This document shows positions 17,525-28,687 of a stretch of 64,000 bases of DNA, in pieces (position 1 is the first letter of the stretch; each line of letters opens with the position of its first letter). The position numbers and the translations under genes were made by a program. The notes beneath the pieces were generated by a model. The model was not told where the DNA came from. It made no database searches and saw nothing but the letters and a program-made list of their open reading frames with translations. Source of the stretch: Myrica gale (lineage: Eukaryota > Streptophyta > Magnoliopsida > Fagales > Myricaceae); contig OZ005609.1 of the NCBI GenBank assembly GCA_963930655.1, positions 11,948,501 through 12,012,500 on the forward strand. The letters are read 5' to 3'.

Positions 17525-19454
17525 CAGTGGCGGAACCAGGATCTTAGCTGAGGGAGGGCAAATTCTTAAGGTGAAATGACATCAAAAAATTTTTTTCCAC
17601 GTAATGCAAAAAATGTCTTAAAGTTAAAATATCGAAAATTAAAAACTAAAAGCATTAAACTTCCTCAAATGAAGGATCTTTACCTCATTATCAATGAAGC
17701 ACAGTAATTGATTCCACAAAAGAAGCAATCATTCAAATAAAAAATCAGTCCAAAAAATGTTATAGTCATCATTAACGGCTGATATGAGAGTGTACGTCAA
17801 GGCTTGTTTTTAATGGAATATCAACCTTAGAGCTATTTTTCGTTCTTTTTACCTCGAAGTATATTTATAACTTTTAAGTATTATAAGGACTATAAATGCA
17901 ATTATGCATTTAATTATGCTAGAGCCGACAATATTAATTACAACGTGTTCAAACATTCACAGGAGCTAATCAAACATGCGGCTTGATTTTGGGCTTAAAA
18001 CCAGTAGAACCCATAAGATTGTTTTTTCATATGCTATTTTCCGTGGATGTTTGACATGTTGGTTTGACCCAGGCCCTTTTCCCCATATCCTACTTTACCT
18101 TTAGAAGCCCTGCGAAATCCTTTAATAGCTCTCTTAATTCTGGACCAAGAAAGAGAGAAACCACAATGTTAAAGACCAACGAACTTCCAAAAGATGTGAT
18201 AGCAGAGATTCTGCTATGGCTGCCGGTCATTTCTCTCTTGCGATTCAAGTGCGTCTGCAAGGCCTGGTACGCTTTCATTACTTGCCAGAACTTCGTCCAC
18301 AAACACCTCCTCCACAAGAAGAACCGGAATCCCCTTTTTCTCGTTCACCGGCGTGATAGGACAACCGGGGATTATCTCGTCTCCCATGAAAAAAAGAAAC
18401 TGCCATGCGAAGACATTTCAGAAATTTCTGACTTTCCTTTCTTTCGGAGATGTGGTTTTTCAATGGTTGTGTGACCCACCTCAGCGGGGTTTGTAATCTG
18501 TTTTCTTTTTCGTGCTTTTTGTCGTAATATAGTTCCTTTTTCTTACTCATAAAAGGACCATTCAATTTATGTCCCCGTTATGACTTGAATAGAATTTTGT
18601 TTATAGGGAGAGATAGATCCTGGCGGCGTTATAGAGGAGGATACTGGGATGGAGAGGCAGAGCGAGAGGCATTGAGGGAGGGCTGGGCGTCTGGAGAGGG
18701 TTAGGGCTATTCGGCGGAATTATATACCAGGTTACAAGGCCACAACCTTTTGTGAAACAATTTACAAAGTTTCTCCTTTTGTCTCAAATGCAATTGCCGT
18801 ATACCGAAAATATTGCTGAATCTAAGAATGGATTACTTTTCAATTTTTCAAACTTGAATAATCAATAGGGTTGAGACGACTGCACCTGTCACAAAAAAAA
18901 TGATTGCACACTGTCACTTACGCCACAACCCTTCGTGTAAATAAAGTTGGGCGGCAGTGGCAGTCCATCACGAGCCATGTGGCGTCTTCTTATATGTAGG
19001 TAATGAAGTATCTGACATTCTGACTCATGACCACAATTAGTATGATCGTTCTCCTCTTGTACTTTCGCTTTACTTCGATTTCGTTTTTCTGTGGCCCACA
19101 ATTATAATAGAGTTAAATAGGTCCCACGACACATTTCCTATTGCTATAAAGTGACCTTGGAACTTGATCGGATTACTTTATATAGTTTGCAATGCCAACT
19201 GAGTCCTCGGTGAAGTTTAAAACTGTCAGTGGTTAGCTGCAGAAGGCGGGCGCATTCGGTCATAGAAGATTGCGCGGAAAGGGCGCATTCGCCCCCGCTG
19301 GCCCGTCCCGCCCCGCCCCCACTGGCTCTGAAGCAGCCATGGCCAGTGGGGGCATACCTGATTCTTAATCTATATATATAAACAAAAAATTAAAGAACTT
19401 TTGGAGCCAGTGGGGGCGGCCGCCCCCACCCGCACCCCCCTGGCTCTGCCTCTG
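17525..19454. mobile_element. Non-autonomous hAT element carrying an F-box gene fragment
   Basis: A 1930-bp element. The left end is CAGTGGCGGAACCAGG; the right end, read on the minus strand, is CAGAGGCAGAGCCAGG (13 of 16 match). It is flanked by a perfect 8-bp duplication, CTTGACTT, at 17517-17524 and 19455-19462. Eight-bp duplications and CAGNGGCGGAGCCAG-type ends are typical of the hAT superfamily (the petunia dTph1 type). About 150 bp inside the left end match the element at 47983-49609. No transposase is encoded. The interior holds an F-box fragment at 18166-18474 and GC-rich sequence at 19250-19450. A second end-like sequence, CCCCACTGGCTCTG, at about 19317-19330 suggests nesting or an internal rearrangement. 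Confidence 0.88.
18166..18474 (+). pseudogene. F-box protein N-terminal fragment captured inside the hAT element
   Basis: A 102-residue open frame from the ATG at 18166. Its N-terminus has a clear F-box: LPKDVIAEILLWLPVISLL, then RFKCVCKAWYAFITCQNF and VHKHLLHKK. F-box proteins bind SKP1 and recruit substrates to SCF ubiquitin ligases; plant ones of this type normally continue for another 250-300 residues with a Kelch or F-box-associated domain. Here the frame stops soon after the F-box, at FSMVV, and the downstream sequence is not recognisable. The fragment lies wholly within the hAT element, in sense with its left end. It could still be transcribed and make a short F-box-only protein, but there is no direct evidence for this. 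Confidence 0.85.
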
Positions 19455-19462
19455 CTTGACTT

Positions 19463-20400
19463 TATATGTCCCTGGAGACTTGAAAAGGAAAGAATTTTTG
19501 GAGTTCTCGACGGGAGCAGTTTCTCTGTGAGAGTATGACAGGAGCTTGTTGATTGGTCAAATGGAGAGAGGTAGGATTCCTCAAGAGTAATTCGAATTTC
19601 GGGATTATTTTTTTTTTGGGCGCATAGGGGGGCCATCGAGAGAGGATGCCCGAGCTTTTGGGCATAGGGGATTTTTTTTTTCTTTTTTCTATTTTGTGTG
19701 TACGCGTGCGCGCATGCTGACGTGTTAAAATGTCATGACCTGTCATTGAGTGTTCAACATGTCGTCTCTGACATGTCAATTGTGACTCATGTTAGACTCT
19801 TGTTGGATAACGGATGTCACAAGAGGGCTAGACTACTTTTGTCACAAGTTAATACTATAAGGACTCGTGTAATTAGGGATATGTTCGTTTTAACACTTTT
19901 TTCAGGATTCTAAGTATATTCACAAATCTACTACCGAATATATTTAGAATTCAAACACAAAAATTAATACATTTTACACAATTTTCAACAATTTTTTAAT
20001 TTTTTATTCAACATAAATTTTCTCTCTATATTTTTTCACATAACTCTAATATTTTTTATTAAACAATTACATCAAATCATTTCTCTCTCCATTTTACACA
20101 AACACCAATAACATAAGCTAAAGTTGTACGGTATATCACGAGGCAATGGCCCATGCTAGCTTTTCGGCATTTGCAGTTGCACACTTATACTCTAACAATA
20201 CGTTTGTTTATAAAATTTTATTCACCTTAATTTTATTAAAATGTTAAAAAAGAGTTGGTATTGAAATCGGTGAATGAGTGATAAAAGTAAAATTTTGAAG
20301 TGTGTTTAACAAACCCACAATAAATTAGAATAGTGTGTACTAACTATGCTAGGTTTATCTAAGCTTCATGTGTACAGATGGAGTGCAATGAATTTATTTA
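19463..20400. other. Intergenic region with AT-rich MITE-like copies
   Basis: No gene is supported. A GATATGTTCGTTTTA-like end at about 19877 opens an AT-rich repeat running to about 20115, in the opposite sense to the copy at 20401. A second small AT-rich inverted repeat with ACGTTTGTTTATAAAATTTTA at about 20200 extends to about 20325. Confidence 0.55.
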
Positions 20401-20788
20401 GGGGATGTTCATTTTATAAAAAAAAATTATAAGATTTTTAAGATTCTTGATAGAATTGTGAATATTTATGTATATTTGAGTTTTATAGGGTTTTGTGTAA
20501 AGGTTATTGAAAAGTTTTACAGATATTTAATTTTTATTGAACTTTGTAAAAATGTGTTGGGAGAGATGATTTGATGTAATTATTTAATAAAAAAATATTT
20601 GAGTTAGGTGGAAAAGTATGAAAATTGAAGATTTGTTAGTTTTTTTTAAAAAATATATTGAAATTTATGTGAAAATTGTTTAATTTTGTGTAAAATATAT
20701 TGGTTTTTATGTAAGATTTTTTATATTCGTTTTGTAAATTTTGTTGAATACATTATATTTTATAATACATTTGCAAACGAACATGTCT
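20401..20788. mobile_element. Tourist-like MITE (PIF/Harbinger type)
   Basis: A 388-bp AT-rich element. The left end is GGGGATGTTCATTTT; the right end on the minus strand is AGACATGTTCGTTTG. It is flanked by TTA at 20398-20400 and TTA at 20789-20791. Three-bp TTA duplications and GGG-initial ends of this form are typical of Tourist-like MITEs. It has no coding capacity. Related to the element at 26226-26402. Confidence 0.7.
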
Positions 20789-20956
20789 TTAGTTACAAAA
20801 GAAATAAGTTATGGTACAATTCAAAATCTATTTTTTAGACAGTTCCTAATCTATTTGCATCTAGAAAGAATAATCATCTTTTGTATGAGTCGGGGAGTGT
20901 TGAATACAAGTCAAGGTTGCAATGTTAGGCGCAGTTGCCGAATTCGAACACAGCAC

Positions 20957-21250
20957 ATGGGGATGTTCGTTTTCTAAAAGAATGTAAAATTTTTAGGATT
21001 TTGAGAGAATTATTAATATCTATATAGATTTAAGTTTTATAGGTTTTTGTGTAAAAATTAGTGAAATTTTTAAAGATATTCAATTATTGTTGGAGTTTTG
21101 TAAAAAAGTGTAAAGAGAGATGATTTTATATAATTGTTTAATAAAAAAATATAGAGAGGGATTATTTTTTTTTTTGAAAATATATTGGAGTTTGTGTGAA
21201 AAGTTGTTGGAGATTGTGTAAGAGATATTGATGTTTGTGTATGAATTTTT
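20957..21250. repeat. Second GGGGATGTTCGTTTT repeat copy
   Basis: The left edge, GGGGATGTTCGTTTTC at 20959, matches the MITEs at 20401 and 26226, and the interior repeats their order (TTTTAGGATTTTGAGA, GGTTTTTGTGTAAAA, GTAAAAAAGTGTAAAGAGAG). A matching right end was not found, so it looks truncated. Confidence 0.55.
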
Positions 21251-21266
21251 TTTTAAAAAAAAATAT

Positions 21267-21373
21267 AGAGAAAGCTAAGCAAGACTTCCTAGCTAAAAGC
21301 AATCTGTCACAAGTTTGACATCGTATATTGTATGTGAACGTCTTTAAACAGATGCGGGGACAATGTTTTTTTT
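21267..21373. repeat. Upstream diverged copy of the SP1 leader region
   Basis: This stretch resembles 22647-22760. Shared order: AGAGAAAGCTAA, CAAGA, 'ACATCGTATATTGTATG' against 'GCATCGTATATCGTATG', GAACGTC, then a GCGG-GACA block and a T run. It lies about 1.38 kb upstream of its partner and looks like a duplicated promoter or leader segment. Confidence 0.6.
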
Positions 21374-21847
21374 GTTGGCTAAAATATAAGGCGTGTCCTT
21401 ATAGTTTAACTTTTTCTTAGAAATGTCACTAGGGTAGGTTTTGTTGTCTCGCCGTCCCTGGGGTTTAATGTGATTCTCATCCATGTCCCTCCATTCAACT
21501 TCCGTTAAACTCCATAAAGGTCATGGTCCTCTAATAATTCAACATGTGTCTATCTCTGTCTACTGTGCATACCACGTCAGCAAAGCCACATGAAATGTCC
21601 ATTATGCCCCTACCACATCATTTAATAAAATGACGCAATTGTCTAAAGGACCCTTGCCCTCTTCTCTTCGACGTGACCCATCTTCTCCCCAAAGTAGTTC
21701 TAGGTCAGCTTAACCCCCATTATTTCCCAAAATCAGCCAAAATAGAGCCTATTGTAAAAGGTTTTATTGGAATTTATGAAAAATTACAGATACAGGAAGT
21801 TGATAGAGTTTTTTTATTTATAATTAAATGATATTAGAATTTGTGAA
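21374..21847. other. Intergenic region with transposon-like fragment
   Basis: No gene is supported. Segment 21390-21660 contains GTGTCCTTATAGTTTAACTT, 'GTCCCTCCATTCAACTTCCG' and CACGTCAGCA, resembling one arm of a common plant inverted-repeat transposon. I found no matching second arm. Confidence 0.4.
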
Positions 21848-22369
21848 GGGCTAATTACAATTTTCCCCCTCAAACTATCTCTCAATTCTCAATACCCTCA
21901 CAAACTTTTATCTCGTTGCAACTCGTCCCCAAAACTCTACTTTTCGTTGCGATTTCATCCCCCAACCTATTAAAGTTGTTATATCGAACGGTTTTTGTCC
22001 GCCTTAAACGACACTTGACCTTCTCCTTACTTGAACAGACAATTTTACGCTCTGTTGAGTTATCCCTAATCTTTTACAATGCTTTTAGCAATTTGTAGAG
22101 CCAAAAAATAATACGTAGTTAGCTGATTTTTTTCTATTAAAAAAAACGACTCACTTAGAATCGAGCTGATCAAATTTATCTTTTCAAGTAAGAAGAAAGT
22201 CATATGTCGTTTAAGTGAGACAAAAACTATTCGATATAACAACTTCAGTAAGTTGGGGAATGTAATCGAATGAAAAATATAATTTGTAGGGGCGAGTTGT
22301 AACGAATTAAAGTTTGTGGAGTATTTGAGAATCAGATGATAGTTTGAGGGAATAAATTGTAATTAACCC
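21848..22369. mobile_element. Mutator-like MITE with long terminal inverted repeats
   Basis: A 522-bp element with arms of about 180-190 bp. The left begins GGGCTAATTACAATTTT; the right, read on the minus strand, begins GGGTTAATTACAATTTA. Both continue through CTCAAACTATC, CACAAACTTT and AAGTTGTTATATCGAA. Flanks are ATTTGTGAA (21839-21847) and ATTTATAAA (22370-22378), a 9-bp duplication with two transitions. Long arms and a 9-bp duplication are typical of Mutator-like elements. No transposase. It sits about 0.9 kb upstream of the SP1-type start codon. Confidence 0.78.
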
Positions 22370-22594
22370 ATTTATAAAAGATGATACATATTTAGAGTTG
22401 TTTATATTGAATAGAAAATTAAGTTTTATTAGAATTTGATATTAAATTTTATTAGGGTAATTAAAAAAGTTTGAGGGAATAAATTATAATTAACTCATTT
22501 ATGAAAGATGATACATATTTAGAGTTGTTTATATTGAATAGAAAATTAAGTTTTATTCGATTTTGATATTAAATTTTATTAGGGTAATTAAACA
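22341..22594. repeat. Tandem duplication, 127-bp period
   Basis: Copies 22341-22467 and 22468-22594 are nearly identical. Each starts with AGTTTGAGGGAATAAATT, which is the right end of the Mutator-like MITE, so the duplication arose after that insertion and copied its edge. Confidence 0.8.
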
Positions 22595-22639
22595 AGTTTT
22601 GAGATTATATTATTTAGCTTAGAAAATCTTGAAAAAAGA

Positions 22640-23267
22640 AAATTCAAGAGAAAGCTAAACAAGATTGCTCTGTAGCCAGGAGACAATCCGTCCAAAGTAT
22701 GGCATCGTATATCGTATGCGAACGTCGTTTAGACGGAAGCGGCGACAGTGTTTTTTTTTTCGGTTTCTGGCTTATAAAAAACCAGTCGTCTTATCATTCT
22801 TTTGGTCTGGAGCCAAACGAATTAGTGTGCACGGCAAGTCGTGGGCAGGCAGCCGGCGTACCATATGCTATAGCCAAATCAAAAGCACCGTCATCCCCCA
22901 CATTCCCTCTCTTCCTTCTCCTCCTCCTCCACTCCTTGCATCCTATTCTCTCTCTCTCCTGCGGAGACGTTTAATTATAGAAAAGAAAGCTTGTAACAAC
23001 GATTTATATTCTTCTATTACCGATGCTTCCTCTTCTCGTAGACTCTCTCTCTCTCGATCTCTCTCTTTCGCTGAACCCCTAATTCCCGAGCTTCTTCCAC
23101 CATTTACTTCGTTAGAGCTTTCAATATTGCGTTCTTCGGGTGAAAGTTTTATCAGTTCTTCGATGTGCTTCTCTGCTCTTCGTTTGGTCCTGCAATGAAC
23201 ACATTTGGCAGAGCTGCTTGAAATTAGGGTTTTTTTTTCTTTCTTTTTTGGTGCGGAGCTGGTTGAA
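22640..23267 (+). promoter_or_regulatory. Promoter and CT-rich 5' leader of the SP1-type gene
   Basis: No conserved protein is visible. The stretch at 22905-23090 is rich in CTCTCT and CCTCCT on the plus strand, typical of plant 5' leaders just upstream of a start codon. The open frame that crosses it (22665-23198) is low complexity and does not join the gene in frame. Confidence 0.55.
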
Positions 23268-25674
23268 ATGGTGATTCCGTGGGGTGGACTCAGTTGCTGC
23301 TTGAGTGCAGCTGCTCTTTACGTTCTTGGAAGGAGCAGTGGGCGGTTCGTGCTTAATTGCCCTTGTTTTTGTTAGAAAAACATTAGTTTAAATTACGCTA
23401 AATTATTCCCTATTTAGTACAGGATCTTATATATGTTGCGTATGCGCTGTATTATGTTCTGCACAATAATCCGCACTGAGAATGGCTGCTGTTTAGCTCT
23501 TTAATTGGCTGCCAATGATTTTTTGGGGGTCTTGGTTTCTGATCAACGTTTTTCTTTTGGTGTTTTCCGATGCTACAGGGACGCAGAGATTCTTAAGTCA
23601 GTCACTCGGGTGAATCAGTTGAAAGAATTGGGTATATGCCTTTTGAGAGACTGGAATATTCATTTGTTGATAGTTTGTATATTTCGATCTTAATCAGTTG
23701 GGTTCATAATTGGCCAAGTAGTTGCTTATAGCGTGGTTTCGCATGGTAATCATAAATTCAATTTTTTTTTATTCTAAACACTTAGAAAAGCTAAAAAATG
23801 TCTTTTATTTCTAAAAAAATTTAAGGTTTAAGCTTTTCTACTCTGCTCCCTTAAACGTATTTCTATGAATATGACAAAGTGTATATTACATTTGAAAAAA
23901 AGTTAGTATATTCTCTCTGAACTTTATCACCTTTTCCGTGACTTGAAACATAGAATTAAGGGAAAGCATCACTTTTCGCCCCTAAATTATAGGTTAAATG
24001 TCATTTTGAACTCTCAAAGTACCATTTTTGTCACTTTGAGCCTTTAAACTACAAAATTCATTAGTGGTCCTGTCATAGTATTCAACCGTTGATATTGTTT
24101 CTATTTTCTACAGAGGTCAACTGTAGGATATTACTGCAGAGCAGTCATTTTGATAGTTTGGAGGCTAAAGGTGATGACATTCGTAGTTAAATGACATTTG
24201 AGTGATAATTTAGAGGCTCGAAGTAAATATTCCCTTAAAATTAATTACCAACCCAAAGAAGTGGGAGTGTGTGTAAATATATGTAGCCTTTTGAGTGAGA
24301 GCAGTATTGATATCCCATAGGTGTCTTAATAAATATATAGCTCCTTAACTTAACTTGTCATCTGTCATTTGAACAACTAAACTTGAAATATATGACATAT
24401 AGTTCACTATACCAGTCACTTCCTAGATATTATATCTTGCGATATTCAGTATAAATATATTGTTGTTATTTTTCCAAGTGAAGTCTATGTGGCTGGTGCT
24501 TCTGTGAGATTATGAACTGCTGAGCCTTAGTGGTGATCAAAGTTGGTTGCATATCAATAATAGTGTGTAGTGAGGACTGTGTAGAAAATGGGAACTTCGC
24601 CCATGATAGGCAAATGGCACATATTTGTCAATAAGCTAAGTGAGATTAGTTGACCCCGTATAAGTTCTGTTGGCAGTGAGAAAGACTTATTGAGGTTGCT
24701 TGGATGATTTAGTATACTGGCATATATGTACTTTTGCTCAAAAGTAATGTAATATAATGCCTCTTCCATAATTTCAACTGTTGCGTTTGTGAGTTGTTCT
24801 GATTTTTTTTAAAAAAAATCAACCGTGTGCATAGGATGGTATTATACATTGACTTTAATGAATAAGATCAGAAAAAAATGTGAATGTACCTGCGATCTTC
24901 TGAGGCTGTTAAGTACTTGAGATATAGGCTATGTTTGGATGAGGAAAATTGTTTCATTTTTTGTAATGACTAAGAAAATTTGTTAAGATGTATCCTTTTG
25001 GGTGTTTGTGTTAAAGTGGTGGGCCCTATAGAAAAGATATTTCTAAGATATTTGTAAAAAAATTTAAAAGTGCTTGTGAATCTTTTTTTCTGTTGTTTTG
25101 TCATTGAGACTGAGACCAATGCTTAATTAGAAAATTTTATTAGAGATTGAAAATGTTTTTAGTACAAAAATTGTTTTGAGATAAGAAAACGTTGAAACAA
25201 ACATAACAATCGGTTTTTAAATGTGCCTCCACTTGGGACCTGTGTTGGGATAACTTCTTTCATTATTAATGTGATTAATCTGCTGGGATATGTTTCTTGA
25301 TGACGAATTTGTGTTCTTTCACTTGTCAGCACAATTGTTGGATGCTGGGTGTATATTACCTTTGGTTGTCACAATTTCTGGAAGAGTTAGTTCTGAAACC
25401 CCAATCAACTGTGAGTTCAGTGGTCTACGGGGTGTCATTGTAGAGGAAACGGTACACATCTATGAAACAGAGTACAATTGATATAAATTTTCTTAAGAAA
25501 AGATGTCTTAGTCTTTTACTTCTTGTAATCTGTATGTAACATTGGTTTGATATGGATGTATATACAGGCAGAACAACATTTTCTGAAGCACAATGATGCT
25601 GGCTCATGGATACAGGATTCTGCTTTGATGCTGTCCATGAGTAAGGAGGTTCCATGGTATCTGGTAATGGACTG

Positions 25675-25712
<38 letters not shown>

Positions 25713-28687
25713 GTTTGCTCTCCTTTAGCTATTGCGCTGCAATGTTTTGGTGATGGAAGGCAATTTTCACATAAGCTGTAAGGTTGGACTTGTGGGATTC
25801 TGAGTGTGTCCTTGGTTCTTATGTAATAGGATGATGGAACAGGTCGTGTGTATGTGGTGGGAGCTCGAAATGCATCAAGTTTTGCATTACCAGTTGGAAG
25901 TGAGGTGTTTGAAGAATCAGGCAGATCCCTTGTACGTGGAACATTAGACTATCTCCAAGGCCTAAAGGTATGTTTTATTCGCGATTCATTGCTTCATAGT
26001 CAAGCACAGACAAAATTTTGGGTGAAGTATTGTGATGTTATTTACATATTATAGATGCTTGGAGTCAAGCGAATCGAACGAGTACTTCCAACCGGCACTT
26101 CCTTGACTGTGGTTGGCGAGGTATTGCTATAAGAATCAAATTCTAAATTATTTTTGCCTTCAACAGAAGTGCGTAAACACTGTCAACTTAGGGTTCATAA
26201 TTTTGAGCACTAAATGGTATCTTTAGGGGATGTTCGTTTTGGTGAGATTTAGAATTTGAAGTGTTTTGAGAATTTTTAGGTGATGTTGAAGTTTATTGGT
26301 ATGCGTGTAGAAGTTGTTGGCTTGTATTGGTATTTGAATATGTTCGGTTTGTAAATTCTAGAATTTGTGTATCCTAAAATCCTTGTCAAAACGAACATCT
26401 TCTTAGTTACTAAAAAACTGGATAACTAGAATGAGCAATATTCTGTCTATTGCTTTTTATGTTTAACTTATAAATTGTATTGTTATAATTTACTACTCTT
26501 AAGCTGTGTCCACTTTAAATCAATCTGCTTGAATTTGAACTTCCTCTTTTAAGTTGCCGTCAACACATGGCCAAAGTAATGCATAGATATTAGCAAGATT
26601 ATATATTACATGCGAGAAAGAGAGGGCTAAGACATGTAAGGACTGTATAGCTAGAGAAAATTTTGCATTTTCTTGCCTATTAGGTCAGCAAAAAGCTCCA
26701 TGCATGACCTGCCACTTTATATTTCATTTATTTGGTGAACTTGGGCCCCTCATTCCCTTGACTACAACCTGTTCTGTGATGATATAATCTGAAAACCATG
26801 CAGCACAATGATAAGCTTTTCCCATGGATCTGATCTTTTTCATGGGTTTTTTTGGTGAGGGGCGGGGGAATCCAACATAGTATGGAGGACAGTATTTGAA
26901 TTTATGCGAGGTTAGATTAGATCTCCACAATGACTAAATACTTGTAGAAAGAAATGATCTTTGCATCAGAGACATAATGCCGTCCTCCATATTCTGGTGA
27001 TGGATCATGGACATTGATGAATATTGATTTGTGGCTCCATTTATTTATTCGTTCTTTATATTTGTGATCAGGCTGTCAAAGATGATGTTGGAACAATTCG
27101 GATTCAGCGACCCCATAAAGGGCCATTTTATGTTTCTCCCAAAGCTATTGATCATCTCATAGCAAATCTTGGGAAGTGGGCAAGGTTGTGTTTGCATGAG
27201 TGTATGCCTGCATGCACTCTTTTTTTCGTTAATTACTTTCTAAGTATAATTGATAGTGTTTGGTTTCAGGTGGTATAAGTATGCGTCTATGGGTTTGACA
27301 GTGTTTGGTGTTTACCTCATTGCCAAGCATACTCTTCACTATATCATGGAAAGAAGGCGACGTTGGGAATTGCAGAAAAGGTGATTTGCCTTGCATTTAT
27401 CATTGCTAAATGCTACCTGGACAAGTTAAAAAATATCTGATCTTCCTCGGGAAAAAAATTCTTATTCTTCCCTCTCTCCCCCCCCCCCCCAAAAAAAAAA
27501 CCAGCTAAAGCAAGAAAAAAAAACAATTTTCTGTCTAGAAAAGTGTTAAAAAAAAATCTGAACATGTAGGGTTCTTGCTGCCGCTGCCAAGAGATCAGTA
27601 CAAGATAATCAAGGTAAAAGATTGAACGTCTATATAACGTAACTTCGGCAGATTCTATTTGAATACTGTACTTAAAGCAGGCATTCATTTTTCAGGTTTA
27701 ACTGAAAAAGCTGACAGCGAACCAGATGGTGCTAAAAGAGACAGTCTAATGCCGGATATTTGTGTCATATGTCTTGAGCAGGAGTATAATGCTGTTTTTG
27801 TCCCGTAAGAAAACCAGTTTTCTCTTCCTTCTTTTAGGCACATGGTACTTACTTTTATGCCAATTTGTCTGTGAGGCTGTCCCATTTATATGTTTCTCTC
27901 CAACTTCTAAATTTCCAATGCGGATGTGACAGCATTGAGAATAAAGGAATACGCCTCTTTTCTTTGCAAGCATTTTCAGCTATGTTTGAAGAATTTCTGC
28001 ACTGGCTTATTGATCCTTCCTGTCCATATTAAGCATGATTAACTTTGTGGAGATTAAAAACCATGTGTTACCATCTGTTTCTGTCCAAACATTGATACAA
28101 GTTGTGTTACAGCTGCGATTATGCATATTCATGTTGCATAATGCTAGTCCCACAGCTGCAATTATGCATATTCAGGAGGATGGATGCCAGGGACACGCCT
28201 TTTCTGTTTGTGGAGCTGGACACTCAGTCCCTTTTAAAATCACACTTTTGAACTTTGATATGTCACTCACCACGGTCTAGCTTTAAGTACTTGGGAGCAA
28301 GAGGTTGAGTTAAGTTGAATGTCAATGAAAGTTACCCAGTTGTTCACTAGCTCGAGGTGTTGAGGCAAATCATGAGATACCATGGTTCGAATATATATAA
28401 GATCAATGTCGTTGAAATGTGGTTGCTCAGTGCGTTAAAAGTTAAATGGGCTCTTATTTGAGATAATCAAATCCACCTCTAGCTCTGTCCCCTCAAGAAT
28501 GCTCCTGTTCCTCATCCTCTTTTAGTGTTGCATGACATACCAAAAATAAAATTGACCAACTGACCTACTGGTTATGTTTTTCAGGTGTGGTCATATGTGC
28601 TGTTGTACGACATGCTCTTCACACTTGACCAACTGTCCTCTTTGCCGGCGCAGAATTGAGCAGGTAGTGAAGACATTCCGGCATTGA
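23268..28687 (+). CDS. SP1: RING-type E3 ubiquitin ligase SP1 (MUL1/MAPL-like), chloroplast outer envelope
   Basis: Ubiquitin ligase that in Arabidopsis (SUPPRESSOR OF PPI1 LOCUS1) marks TOC protein-import components for degradation. Eleven exons: 23268-23344, 23579-23631, 25330-25451, 25568-25663, 25830-25967, 26055-26120, 27072-27184, 27270-27380, 27570-27613, 27696-27804, 28585-28687. All phases fit, giving 343 residues. An N-terminal membrane anchor is at about 6-20 (LSCCLSAAALYVLG). The intermembrane-space domain follows (ESGRSLVRGTLDYLQGLK). The second membrane segment is at about 226-243 (ASMGLTVFGVYLIAKH). The C-terminal C3HC4 RING begins at residue 296: CVICLE, PCGHMCCC, CPLCRRR, ending VKTFRH. 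Start: first ATG giving the conserved IPWGG N-terminus. Introns 2 and 6 hold MITE-like insertions. Family assignment is very secure; the exact orthologue among SP1/SPL1/SPL2 is likely SP1 by length and sequence. Confidence 0.95.
23955..24237. mobile_element. Inverted-repeat MITE in SP1 intron 2
   Basis: The left end, AAGGGAAAGCATCACTTTTC followed by CCCTAAATTATAGG, pairs with the right end, which on the minus strand reads AAGGGAATATTTACTTCGAG then CCTCTAAATTATC. Both arms continue with AAATGTCATTT. I found no clean target duplication, so the class is uncertain (Mutator-like by resemblance of the arms). Confidence 0.65.
24926..25209. repeat. AT-rich inverted-repeat element in SP1 intron 2
   Basis: The left edge GGCTATGTTTGGATG pairs loosely with the right edge, which on the minus strand reads GTTATGTTTGTTTCAAC. 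The interior is AT-rich and noncoding. Probably another small MITE; the ends are approximate. Confidence 0.5.
25676..25708. repeat. (CT)n microsatellite
   Basis: A pure CT run of about 16 units, starting 12 bases into intron 4 of the SP1-type gene, right after the donor site. Length polymorphism is likely. Confidence 0.9.
26226..26402. mobile_element. Tourist-like MITE in SP1 intron 6
   Basis: A 177-bp element. Left end GGGGATGTTCGTTTTGG; right end on the minus strand GAAGATGTTCGTTTTGA. TTA flanks it at 26223-26225 and 26403-26405. Same family as 20401-20788 but much shorter, so probably an internally deleted copy. It is wholly intronic. Confidence 0.78.

Noticed and set aside
22665-23198. 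177-codon plus-strand frame upstream of the SP1-type start
   Set aside because: Low-complexity Ser/Leu/Pro content comes from the CT-rich leader, and it does not join the gene in frame.
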